A stretch of DNA of 64,000 nucleotides from Prauserella_A sp040635515 (lineage in GTDB: Bacteria > Actinomycetota > Actinomycetes > Mycobacteriales > Pseudonocardiaceae), in assembly GCA_040635515.1 (NCBI GenBank), contig JBEYHY010000001.1, forward strand, positions 62,001-126,000, written 5' to 3'. Positions 8,054 to 15,487 of this stretch are shown here, one piece after another; position 1 is the stretch's first letter, and every line of letters starts with the position of its first letter. The notes beneath the pieces were generated by a model. It searched no databases. It was given only the letters and a program-made list of their open reading frames with translations, and was not told the DNA's origin. The translations under genes were made by a program, and so were the position numbers.

Positions 8054-8959
8054 GTGGTGATCGCGCCCGTTCCCGTTGTGGTCGATCAGGACGGGGGCAT
8101 CGACGACGCGCTCGCGCTGATGCTGCTCGCCCGCGAACCACTGGTTCAGCTCGCCGGCGTGGGATCCGTTCACGGCAACGTCGAGGTCCACGCGGCCGCA
8201 CGTAACGGAATCAGGGCGCTTGAGTTCGCCGGTGACCATGGCACGCCCGTCGCCGTCGGTGCGGCCGAGCCGCTCGCGCAACCACGCCATCTCTCCCATC
8301 CGGGAGACCCGCTCGCCGCGATCGGCGGGACGCCGAGGCGCGGGCCTGCCGTTGATGGCGCCGTCGAACAGCTGTTACGGCTCAGCCACGAACACGAGGG
8401 CGAACTCATGGTCCTCGCGCTCGGCCCGCTGACCAATCTCGCCCTCGCCGTCGAAGCTGATCCAGGTTTTCCGTTGCGGGTCAGGAGACTCGTCATCATG
8501 GGCGGCGCCTACCGCACCCGCGGCAATATCCGCGAGCACGCGGAGGCCAACATCTGGCATGACCCCGAAGCCGCCGATGTCGTGTTGTCGGCCCCGTTCA
8601 CCGATCGCAGCCTGATTCCCCTCGACGTCACGCGGAACGCCACGGTGACGCGCATGTGGTTGAGGTGGCTCGCGGAGGAATCCGGCCGCGTCAGTGGCCG
8701 GATGGCAGGACGGTTCCTGCGCTCCCCGATGCTGACCGGGTTTCGGGCCAGGCCCCTGCATGATCCGCTCGCCGCGGCGATTCTGCTCGATCCCGCGCTC
8801 GCGACCTACCATCACTGTCGCTTGGCCGTCGCGCTGCGCGAACGACGGGGCGCGATCGGTCCCGCCACGGATGCCGGCCGTTCGCTCACGGCGGTCGCCG
8901 TCACCGCCGACACCAGCACTCTGCCGAAGAAACTGTTCCGCGCTCTCGCCCGGCGGTGA
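8054..8959 (+). CDS. Nucleoside hydrolase (IunH/RihB-like)
   Basis: 301 residues, starting at the GTG at 8054 behind AGGAGG. The N-terminal calcium-binding motif is D-Q-D-G-G-I-D-D (family DTDxGxDD, with T replaced by Q and P by G). It is followed by LALGPLTNLALA, VIMGGAYRTRGN and the N-x-W-x-D-P-E-A-A motif (ANIWHDPEAA). The family hydrolyses the N-glycosidic bond of purine or pyrimidine ribonucleosides for salvage. The start is clear, and no partner gene is adjacent. Confidence 0.9.
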   Translation: MVIAPVPVVVDQDGGIDDALALMLLAREPLVQLAGVGSVHGNVEVHAAARNGIRALEFAGDHGTPVAVGAAEPLAQPRHLSHPGDPLAAIGGTPRRGPAVDGAVEQLLRLSHEHEGELMVLALGPLTNLALAVEADPGFPLRVRRLVIMGGAYRTRGNIREHAEANIWHDPEAADVVLSAPFTDRSLIPLDVTRNATVTRMWLRWLAEESGRVSGRMAGRFLRSPMLTGFRARPLHDPLAAAILLDPALATYHHCRLAVALRERRGAIGPATDAGRSLTAVAVTADTSTLPKKLFRALARR

Positions 8960-8963
8960 GGAG

Positions 8964-9035
8964 CCACAATGAACCAACAACCTCCGGGTTCTGTCATTCA
9001 GGTACATCGGATGTTCATTGTGGACGGTGAACATC
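8964..9035. repeat. Two overlapping, mutually exclusive inverted repeats
   Basis: CCACAATGAAC (8964-8974) pairs perfectly with GTTCATTGTGG (9013-9023). GATGTTCA (9010-9017) pairs perfectly with TGAACATC (9028-9035). The bases 9013-9017 belong to both, so only one hairpin can form at a time. The element starts 5 bp after the nucleoside hydrolase stop. It could act as a terminator/attenuator or a protein-binding site. Confidence 0.6.
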
Positions 9036-9310
9036 GGCGGCATCGATGAAATCACTCAGCATGTGCACCGTGTCGCCACATGTGGTCGCTGTGCTCATGT
9101 TGGAATTTTTCGTACCGGGCAGTTCGCGAGGGATGTCCGATACCTCCGGGTGATGCCGCCAATCGGTGTGGCGCCACATGCGTGATCGGAAGCCGCGGCT
9201 AGGCCGTTCATCGGCATCATGCCGTGTCCTGGAGGCGATTTCCGGTTTGGTAAAGCCAAAACAACTCGTGAGTAGGTTCTCGCGGGGCGCGGGGAAACCA
9301 CCGCGTTCAC

Positions 9311-9335
9311 GTTTCGGGTGTCACCGGTTCGGGTA
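9311..9335 (+). promoter_or_regulatory. SigB/SigF-type promoter of the gas-vesicle operon
   Basis: GTTT (9311-9314), 16 bp, GGGTA (9331-9335) matches the consensus of actinobacterial general-stress sigma factors (SigB/SigF, GTTT-N14-17-GGGTA). It lies 55 bp upstream of the gvpO ATG. This would place gas-vesicle genes under stress control, which is inference from the match alone. Confidence 0.65.
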
Positions 9336-9390
9336 ACTGCCAGCGGTACGCGACCTTGAGGTCGCACCCGCGACGAGGAAGGCGGCGGTC

Positions 9391-9732
9391 ATGGCAACCG
9401 GTGATGGCAACAGGGAACGGCGTACTCGCCGCACCGGGTCGCCGGGTCGATCCGCGGGAACCACCAAGGGTGACCGGCACCTGCCGGCAACCCGCGTGCT
9501 GGGGCTGGCTCGTGAGCAGTTCGAGGAAATCACCGGGAGGGACGTGGAAACCGTTTCGGCGGTGACCAGAAAGGGCCAGGACTGGGAACTGCACGTGGAA
9601 GTGCTGGAACTGGCCAGGATCCCGGAGACGACGAGCGTGCTGGCGACCTATGTGGTCAGGCTGGACGCCGAAGGAAATTTCCTTGAGTACGAACGACTGC
9701 GGCGCTACACCCGCGGCCAAGTCGACGTGTGA
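9391..9732 (+). CDS. gvpO: Gas vesicle protein GvpO
   Basis: 113 residues: a basic, low-complexity N-terminus of about 30 residues, then the GvpO domain (LAREQFEEITGRDVETVSAV, GQDWELHVEVLELARIPETT, YERLRRYTRGQVDV). GvpO is an accessory protein found mainly in actinobacterial and haloarchaeal gas-vesicle clusters. First gene of the operon, which follows the S. coelicolor-type order O-A-F-G-Y-Z-J-L-S-K. The ATG is preceded by GAGGAAGG. Confidence 0.92.
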   Translation: MATGDGNRERRTRRTGSPGRSAGTTKGDRHLPATRVLGLAREQFEEITGRDVETVSAVTRKGQDWELHVEVLELARIPETTSVLATYVVRLDAEGNFLEYERLRRYTRGQVDV

Positions 9733-9760
9733 CCCCGCCGGGGCGAAAGGAAGATGCGCA

Positions 9761-10234
9761 GTGACTGCTGTGAAGCAGGAAGCGGCGAGAGGATCGCAGG
9801 TTCAACGGGGTGGAAGCTCCGGCAATCTCTACGACATCCTCGAACTGATTCTGGACAAGGGTCTGGTCATCGACGTATTCGTGCGCGTGTCGCTGGTGGG
9901 CATCGAATTGCTCACGATCGACGCGAGGATCGTCGTGGCCAGTGTCGATACCTATCTGCGATTCGCGGAGGCCTGTAATCGTCTTGACCTCACAAGGGCA
10001 TCGAACGCGACGACACTGCCGGGTCTGCTGGGTGACGTGACCGAGAAGGGCACCAAGGGCAAGACGAAGGGCGCGCTCACCGGCGCCGCGGAGACATTCG
10101 CCGAACAGTTCACGAACGCGTCCAAACGCGACGGTGACGAGGACGTCGCCGATGAGGACGAAGCCGGCAACGGCGAGCGCACAGCCGCGCCGAGAAAGGC
10201 GAGGAGCCGTCGCCCCGCGAGGTCGTCCTCATGA
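9761..10234 (+). CDS. gvpA: Gas vesicle structural protein GvpA, long form
   Basis: 157 residues from a GTG with AAGGAA upstream. The core is NLYDILELILDKGLVIDVFV followed by RVSLVGIELLTIDARIVVAS, the conserved shell-forming GvpA sequence. Minimal GvpA proteins are about 70-75 residues; this one has an extra tail of about 80 residues. The tail is first amphipathic (TEKGTKGKTKGALTGAAETF), then acidic, then strongly basic (RKARSRRPARSSS). The stop overlaps gvpF by ATGA. Tails of this kind occur in actinobacterial GvpA homologues; their role is unknown. Confidence 0.92.
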   Translation: MTAVKQEAARGSQVQRGGSSGNLYDILELILDKGLVIDVFVRVSLVGIELLTIDARIVVASVDTYLRFAEACNRLDLTRASNATTLPGLLGDVTEKGTKGKTKGALTGAAETFAEQFTNASKRDGDEDVADEDEAGNGERTAAPRKARSRRPARSSS

Positions 10235-10974
10235 GTACGAGCACCTTTCTCTATGGCATCGTTTCCGGTTCGCATCCGAAGAAGCTGACCGGTATCAGGG
10301 GAGTCGGCCGCACTCCCGGTCCACTCCGGACCGTCGCGGCGGACGATCTCGCCGTCGTGGTGAGTGACGCACCATCGGACATCCGGCCCAAGCGCCGCGA
10401 TGTCGCCGCGCACCACGCGGCCCTTGAGGCCTTGTGCGAACAGGGACCCACGCTGCCGATGCGGTTCGGCGTGCTCGCCGGCGGCGACGACGAGATCGCC
10501 AGAGAGGTCGCGGCCGAACGGGACCGATTCGGCGATCTGCTCACGCGTATCGCGGGCAGGACCGAGATGAACGTCAAGGCGACCCACGACGAGCCCGCCG
10601 TGCTGCGCATGGTGTTGCACGAGGACGCGACCTTGCTGGCGATGAACGACGAACTGCGCGACCGCTCCGGCGGGGACCACGACAGCCGGGTCCGATTCGG
10701 CGAGCAGGTCGCCGCCGCCGTCGCGGAAAGGGAACGGCATGACAGCGGCGCCATCGTCGCGGCGCTGGAGCCCTTCGCCGTCGAGTACGCCGAAGGCCCG
10801 GCACTCGCGGGAACCTTCCTGAACTGTTCGTTTCTGGTCGAGCGCGAGAACGTCGAGAAGTTTCGCGCGGCAGCCAAGGACATCGGCAGGGTGGCCGAGG
10901 GCTATCTCGACCTCAGAACGCGAGGGCCGTTGCCGCCGTACAGCTTCGCGGGTGTCCACACCGGATCGGGATAG
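10231..10974 (+). CDS. gvpF: Gas vesicle protein GvpF (GvpL/F family)
   Basis: 247 residues. GvpL/F family signature: FLYGIVSGSHP at the N-terminus, RRDVAAHHAALEALCEQGPT and LPMRFGVL in the first half, NCSFLVERENVEKF and a C-terminal TRGPLPPYSFAGV block. GvpF interacts with GvpA and is thought to chaperone or nucleate assembly. It is translationally coupled to gvpA. Confidence 0.93.
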   Translation: MSTSTFLYGIVSGSHPKKLTGIRGVGRTPGPLRTVAADDLAVVVSDAPSDIRPKRRDVAAHHAALEALCEQGPTLPMRFGVLAGGDDEIAREVAAERDRFGDLLTRIAGRTEMNVKATHDEPAVLRMVLHEDATLLAMNDELRDRSGGDHDSRVRFGEQVAAAVAERERHDSGAIVAALEPFAVEYAEGPALAGTFLNCSFLVERENVEKFRAAAKDIGRVAEGYLDLRTRGPLPPYSFAGVHTGSG

Positions 10975-10984
10975 GGAACGAACA

Positions 10985-11254
10985 ATGGGACTCCTCGGAG
11001 AAATTCTGCTGCTGCCGCTCGCACCCGTTCGCGGCGTGCTCTGGACCTTCGACACCGTGCTGACGGAGGCCGAGCGGCAGCGGGCAGGGGAGATCCACCG
11101 CGAATTGGCCGAACTGGAGAACGCGCTACTGGCCGGCGAACTCGGCGAGGACGAATTCGACCGGCTGGAGGACGCGTTGCTCGACGAACTCACCGAGTTG
11201 AACCGGGGGGAACCGGTGTCTGACAGTCCACAGTGGCAAGGAGAGAGACGATGA
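10985..11254 (+). CDS. gvpG: Gas vesicle protein GvpG
   Basis: 89 residues. The N-terminus MGLLGEILLLPLAPVRG, then WTFDTVLTEAERQR and a long acidic helix are characteristic of GvpG, a small accessory protein thought to sit at the early assembly complex with GvpF/L. The ATG at 10985 is chosen because it gives the canonical N-terminus. The stop overlaps gvpY (ATGA). Confidence 0.92.
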   Translation: MGLLGEILLLPLAPVRGVLWTFDTVLTEAERQRAGEIHRELAELENALLAGELGEDEFDRLEDALLDELTELNRGEPVSDSPQWQGERR

Positions 11255-11862
11255 CCCCTGGATTGAAGATCGCATCCGCCGTTGTGGGCGGATACATCCT
11301 GGGAAGGCGCAGGAAAGCCAAGCTCGCCATCACGATGGGCGCGTGGTTGCTCGGCAGGAAGCTGAACCTCGATCCGAGGCAACTGGTGTCCGATCTGACC
11401 AAGGAGCTGAGCACCTCACCGCAGTTGAGTGGCGTACGAGACCAGTTGCGTGGCGAGGTCATGTCGGCGGGCAAGACGATGGCGACCGCGCTCGCGACCA
11501 GGCAGGCGGACAAGCTGACGGGCGCACTCCAGGAGCGCACGGAGAAACTCGGCGGTGCCGTCCAGGACGTGGGAAGTAAGGCTGCCGATTCCGTCGAGGG
11601 CGAATCCGAGGGCGAGTCCGAAGCGGACTCCGAGGGTGACGGCCAGGAGAAGCCGAAGTCCGGCGGACGCGGTACGGCGACAGCGAAAACGAACCGGCAG
11701 CCCCGTGCGAAGGCGGCGGCGAAGACGTCGGCGAAGCACTCGAAGTCCGGCGGCGGTTCCTCGTCGGCGTCGGGGAAGCCGGGCGGCAGTGGTACTCGCA
11801 AGGCGGCCGGTTCCCGTTCCGGGGGCACGGCCAGGCGCGGTACCACGGGAAAGCGGAGTTGA
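11251..11862 (+). CDS. gvpY: GvpY-like gas vesicle cluster protein with basic tail
   Basis: 203 residues. The first 40 residues are hydrophobic and basic (LKIASAVVGGYILGRRRKAK, ITMGAWLLGRKL). A helical middle part follows (QADKLTGALQERTEKLGGAV), then a short Glu/Ser stretch and a C-terminal 70 residues rich in Lys, Ser, Gly and Arg. It occupies the gvpY position of the Streptomyces-type cluster; function is not established. The basic tail contrasts with the very acidic tail of the next gene product. Confidence 0.78.
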   Translation: MTPGLKIASAVVGGYILGRRRKAKLAITMGAWLLGRKLNLDPRQLVSDLTKELSTSPQLSGVRDQLRGEVMSAGKTMATALATRQADKLTGALQERTEKLGGAVQDVGSKAADSVEGESEGESEADSEGDGQEKPKSGGRGTATAKTNRQPRAKAAAKTSAKHSKSGGGSSSASGKPGGSGTRKAAGSRSGGTARRGTTGKRS

Positions 11863-11868
11863 TCGATC

Positions 11869-12987
11869 ATGACCGAAACCCGGAACGACCAGGATGGGCC
11901 GGTGAACAGGCTCAGAGGCGCGGCGGCGAAGAACCCCGCCACACAACAGCTTTTCGAAGCGGGGGAAAAGTACGTCCAGGCCAAGACCGAGGATGTGGTC
12001 GCTTCGCTGGGACGGAAACTGGGCAACGCGACCAAGAAGTTCACCGACGTCGCCGAGGGCGCGCCGTTGCTGAAAGCCGGTGGAAAGCTGGCGGAAGGGA
12101 AGTCACCCTTGCGAGCCGCGCTGGAAACCGGCGGTGCGTCCGTCAAAGACAAGATCACCGGGATCTTCACCCGGCAGGAAAAGGGAAAAGGCGGCGGATC
12201 CGGAGGGCAGAAGGTCATCAACATCGTCGAGGACATCGATGTCGGTGTTCCCCTGCGCGAGGCCTACGACCAATGGACCGAGTACCAGAAGTTCACCACC
12301 TTCACCAAGGGCGTCACGGCCGCCGACCGTTCTGACGACGTCACCTCGGACTGGAAGTTCAAGATTTTCTGGTCGACGAGGTCGATGAAAGCCACGACGA
12401 CGGAACAGATTCCCGATGAGCGCATCGCCTGGACCACGGAGGGTGCGAAGGGAACCATCAAGGGAGTGGTGACCTTTCATCCCATCGGGGAGAACCTGAC
12501 CAAGATCCTGATGCTGATCGAGTACTACCCTTCCGGATTCTTCGAGAAGACCGGGAACCTGTGGCGCGCGCAAGGCAGGCGGGCAAGGCTCGACCTCAAG
12601 CATTTCCGCAGGTTCGTCACGATGGAAGGGCAGGCGACCGGCGAGGGCTGGCGCGGCGAGATCCGCGACGGCGAGGTCGTGCGCACGCACGAGGAAGCCA
12701 TGGAGGACGAGGAGTCCGGCGATTCGGGCGATCCGGAGTCCGAAGAGGACGAAGCCGGTCACGACGACGAATACGACGAATACGACGATGAATACGACGA
12801 CGAAGACGGCGATGACGAAGACGAAGACGAAGAACCCGGGGAATCCGACGACTACGACGAAGACGACGCCGAGCCTGACGACGACGAGTACGAAGACGAT
12901 GACGAGTACGAAGACGAGGACGAGGACGACGAGGAACCCCGCGGGCGTGGGGCACCGGCCCGCGCGAGGCAGCCCGTTAGGAGCTGA
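11869..12987 (+). CDS. gvpZ: GvpZ-like SRPBCC protein with long acidic tail
   Basis: 372 residues. Residues about 115-245 form an SRPBCC/polyketide-cyclase-like domain (KVINIVEDIDVGVPLREAYD, FTTFTKGVTAADR, EQIPDERIAWTT). Residues about 285-360 are almost purely Asp/Glu/Tyr, built of near-repeats of DDEYDE. This is the gvpZ position of the Streptomyces cluster. The tail is encoded by GA-rich triplet repeats (12750-12950), so length variation between strains is likely. Its function in vesicles is unknown. Confidence 0.8.
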   Translation: MTETRNDQDGPVNRLRGAAAKNPATQQLFEAGEKYVQAKTEDVVASLGRKLGNATKKFTDVAEGAPLLKAGGKLAEGKSPLRAALETGGASVKDKITGIFTRQEKGKGGGSGGQKVINIVEDIDVGVPLREAYDQWTEYQKFTTFTKGVTAADRSDDVTSDWKFKIFWSTRSMKATTTEQIPDERIAWTTEGAKGTIKGVVTFHPIGENLTKILMLIEYYPSGFFEKTGNLWRAQGRRARLDLKHFRRFVTMEGQATGEGWRGEIRDGEVVRTHEEAMEDEESGDSGDPESEEDEAGHDDEYDEYDDEYDDEDGDDEDEDEEPGESDDYDEDDAEPDDDEYEDDDEYEDEDEDDEEPRGRGAPARARQPVRS

Positions 12988-12989
12988 TC

Positions 12990-13373
12990 ATGAGTGAACC
13001 GCGGCTGCCCGCGGCCCGTCCCGACGGCGGCAGGGTGGCGTTGTCCGGCGGCTCCTCCTCCGGATCCAGCCTCGCCGACATTCTGGAGCGAGTGCTGGAC
13101 AAAGGGGTCGTGATCGCGGGCGACATCAAGATCAACCTGCTCGACATCGAGTTGCTGACGATCAAACTCCGGTTGCTGGTCGCCTCGGTCGACAAGGCCA
13201 AGGAGATGGGAATCGACTGGTGGGAACACGATCCGTCGCTGACGTCGAAGGCGGCCGAGGGCGAACTGTCACGCGAGAACCGGCAGTTGCGGGAGAAGGT
13301 CGCCGAACTTGAGCGGCGGCGCGAGCCCGCGATGGAGGCACCCGCCATCGAGACGAACAGGAAGCGCGCATGA
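12990..13373 (+). CDS. gvpJ: Gas vesicle protein GvpJ
   Basis: 127 residues. A GvpA-like core (SLADILERVLDKGVVIAGDI, INLLDIELLTIKLRLLVASV) is followed by a short linker with WWEHDPSL and a C-terminal coiled coil (LSRENRQLREKVAELERRRE). This layout, with KINLLDIELL rather than RVSLVGIELL, marks GvpJ, a minor GvpA paralogue involved in shape or tip formation. The stop overlaps gvpL by ATGA. Confidence 0.92.
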   Translation: MSEPRLPAARPDGGRVALSGGSSSGSSLADILERVLDKGVVIAGDIKINLLDIELLTIKLRLLVASVDKAKEMGIDWWEHDPSLTSKAAEGELSRENRQLREKVAELERRREPAMEAPAIETNRKRA

Positions 13374-14212
13374 AGGGAACACTCTGGTATTGCTATGCGG
13401 TGGCGAGCCGGTCATCGCCCGGCGCACTCGATGACGTCGGCGGTGTGTCGGACACCGAGGTTTCGGCCGTGCGGTACAACGATCTCGCGGCCATCGTGAG
13501 CCCCGTGCCGGAAGCCGAGTTCGACGAATCGGCTCTGCGTTCCGGGCTGGAGGACATCGGCTGGCTGGAGAGTGTGGCGAGGGCACACAACAGGGTTGTC
13601 GACGAGGTGACCCGGCGTGGTACCGCGCTTCCGTTCCGGCTCGCGACGATCTTTCGCGATCACGAGGCACTCACCGCGATGCTCGCCGCGCGCGAAGCCG
13701 AGCTGCTGGCCGCACTGGCCAGGGTGAGCGGGATGGTCGAACTGGGCGTCAAGGTCTACGCGAGCACCGCGAGCGCTCCCGGGGCCGACGACAAGGCGGA
13801 TACCGGTTCGACCGAGCCGGACGCCAGGCCGGGATTGTCGTACCTGCGCAGGAAGAAACACGAAAGGGACACCAGGGAATCGGGCTGGCGCGCCGCGATG
13901 GAACATGCCATCACGACCGACGAGGCATTGACCGCGATGTCCGGCGGCCGCCGCGCCCACCGTCCGCAAAGTCCGGAGCTGACCGGCATCAGTGAGCAGA
14001 ACGTGCTCAATGTCGCCTATCTGGTCGCCGGGGACGACATCGACGCGTTCGTCGCGGCGGCACAGCGCCTCCAGGACGAGTCGGCGGCGTGCCGGATCGA
14101 AGTGACCGGGCCGTGGGCGCCCTACTCGTTCGCGCTGGACACCGCCGCCGGTGGCGCCGAGGGACATGAGCACCAGGACGGCCGGGACGCGGTAGGGGCC
14201 GAGCCACGGTGA
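13370..14212 (+). CDS. gvpL: Gas vesicle protein GvpL (GvpL/F family)
   Basis: 280 residues, second GvpL/F family member of the cluster. Features: LWYCYAVASRSS N-terminus, LESVARAHNRVVDEV, TALPFRLATIF, LGVKVYASTA, a basic insert LRRKKHERD, NVAYLVAGDDIDAF and VTGPWAPYSFA. GvpF and GvpL form the GvpA-binding accessory complex. It is coupled to gvpS by a GTGA overlap. Confidence 0.92.
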   Translation: MKGTLWYCYAVASRSSPGALDDVGGVSDTEVSAVRYNDLAAIVSPVPEAEFDESALRSGLEDIGWLESVARAHNRVVDEVTRRGTALPFRLATIFRDHEALTAMLAAREAELLAALARVSGMVELGVKVYASTASAPGADDKADTGSTEPDARPGLSYLRRKKHERDTRESGWRAAMEHAITTDEALTAMSGGRRAHRPQSPELTGISEQNVLNVAYLVAGDDIDAFVAAAQRLQDESAACRIEVTGPWAPYSFALDTAAGGAEGHEHQDGRDAVGAEPR

Positions 14213-14457
14213 CTCCGGAGGCCCCGGCGCGGCATCCCGCCGAGTTGCGGGAGGTCTGGAAGAGCGGCGGTACCGAACCGTCGCTTGCCGATCGGGACAT
14301 CTCCCTCGTCGATCTGCTCGACCGGTTACTGGCAGGCGGGGTGGTACTCACCGGAGACCTCGCGCTGTCGATCGCGGGGGTCGACCTCGTGCACATCTCC
14401 CTGCGCGCGTTGATCACCTCGGTGAAGGAGAACCGTCCTTCCCCGCTTCAGTGGTGA
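14209..14457 (+). CDS. gvpS: Gas vesicle protein GvpS
   Basis: 82 residues from a GTG inside the gvpL stop. The GvpA-superfamily core is SLVDLLDRLLAGGVVLTGDL, SIAGVDLVHISLRALITSV. It lacks the coiled-coil extension of GvpJ and matches the short third paralogue, GvpS, of actinobacterial clusters. So the operon encodes three GvpA-fold proteins (A, J, S). Confidence 0.88.
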   Translation: MTPEAPARHPAELREVWKSGGTEPSLADRDISLVDLLDRLLAGGVVLTGDLALSIAGVDLVHISLRALITSVKENRPSPLQW

Positions 14458-14479
14458 GTCCTCGGAAAGGAGAAGTCCC

Positions 14480-14791
14480 ATGGCATCCGAAAATCCGGGC
14501 GCGAGCACCGGCAGGGGCCTGTCGGGGCACATCGACACCGACAGGGACACGGTGGAGCGGGACCTGATGAAACTGGTCCTGACGATCGTCGAGCTGCTGC
14601 GCCAGTTGATGGAGCGGCAGGCGCTGCGCCGGGTCGACGAGGGCGATCTCACCGACGAGCAGGAGGAGCGCATCGGGCTGACGCTCATGTTGCTCGACGA
14701 TCGGCTCACCGAGCTGACCGAGGAGTTCGGACTGACCGAGAACGACCTCAACCTCGACCTCGGACCGCTGGGGACACTGTTGCCGCGTTGA
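14480..14791 (+). CDS. gvpK: Gas vesicle protein GvpK
   Basis: 103 residues behind AAAGGAGAAG. The GvpK signature is RDLMKLVLTIVELLRQLMER, QALRRVDEGDLTDEQEERIG, and the C-terminal FGLTENDLNLDLGPLGTLLP. GvpK is an accessory protein needed for proper vesicle formation in several organisms. Last gene of the cluster. No strong terminator follows before the next gene 80 bp downstream. Confidence 0.94.
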   Translation: MASENPGASTGRGLSGHIDTDRDTVERDLMKLVLTIVELLRQLMERQALRRVDEGDLTDEQEERIGLTLMLLDDRLTELTEEFGLTENDLNLDLGPLGTLLPR

Positions 14792-14871
14792 CCTTGGGTC
14801 CACAATGGTCACCGGCGATGGTGCTCGGGGAGACCACCGCCTCGTTGACCGGACTCACCGAGGAGGACCCG

Positions 14872-15432
14872 ATGTCGCCCGTGATCTACTCGCTGAACGT
14901 GTCGCTCGACGGCTTCATCGCGGGGCCGGGCGGTGACATCAGCTGGGGCGCGCCCGACGCGGAGCAGTTCGACGTCCACGTCGAGCAGACCCGCGACATC
15001 GCGGTCCACCTGTGCGGGCGCGGCGTGTACGAGGCGATGCTGGTGTGGGAGACGGCCGAGCAGACCATGACCGGTGAGGCCGAGCTGGAGTTCGCGCGGA
15101 TCTGGTGCGCGATTCCGAAGGTGGTGTTCTCCAGGACGCTGACCTCGGTGGAGGGCAACGCGCGGCTGGCGACCGGTGACGTCGCCACCGAGGTCAGGCG
15201 GCTTCGTGACCAGTACGACGAAGGAGTGGTGGCCATCGCGGGGGCAGGGCTCGCCGCGCAGGCCATCGCCTCGGACCTGATCGACGAGTACCGCCAGTTC
15301 GTCAACCCGATCGTCCTCGGTGGCGGGACTCCGTACTTCGCGCCGGTCGCCGGGCCGCTCGATCTGCGATTGACCGAAACCCGGACCTTCGATACCGGCG
15401 TCGTCTACCTGCGCCACGAGCGTGTGCGTTGA
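14872..15432 (+). CDS. Dihydrofolate reductase-fold (RibD C-terminal-like) protein
   Basis: 186 residues. The ATG at 14872 follows GAGGAGG; longer in-frame starts exist but lack a ribosome-binding site. The DHFR-fold signature is YSLNVSLDGFIAGPGGDI near the start, then HLCGRGVYEAMLVWE, FSRTLTSVEGNARLA and INPIVLGGG-like (FVNPIVLGGGTPYF). This RibD-C/YyaP-like group is widespread and mostly uncharacterised. It is probably an independent unit after gvpK. Confidence 0.9.
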   Translation: MSPVIYSLNVSLDGFIAGPGGDISWGAPDAEQFDVHVEQTRDIAVHLCGRGVYEAMLVWETAEQTMTGEAELEFARIWCAIPKVVFSRTLTSVEGNARLATGDVATEVRRLRDQYDEGVVAIAGAGLAAQAIASDLIDEYRQFVNPIVLGGGTPYFAPVAGPLDLRLTETRTFDTGVVYLRHERVR

Positions 15433-15487
15433 GTGGCGCTGGGAACACCCGGTTCGCCGGGCGGGGGAGCCCGGGTAACGTCGCGGC

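Larger units (their letters stand above)
8960..9390. other. Non-coding region between nucleoside hydrolase and gvp operon
   Basis: No credible gene is visible in this 431-bp stretch. It contains the overlapping inverted repeats at 8964-9035, a CCACATGTGG palindrome at 9076-9085, a short TTTGG-N5-CCAAA hairpin at 9246-9260, and the SigB-like promoter at 9311-9335. Confidence 0.7.

Noticed and set aside
9076..9085. CCACATGTGG palindrome as a promoter operator
   Set aside because: A 10-bp palindrome 226 bp from the nearest promoter element has no clear link to either neighbouring gene.
12750..12950. GA-rich simple repeat as possible non-coding element
   Set aside because: It keeps the gvpZ frame and encodes the acidic tail, so it is reported as part of the gene.
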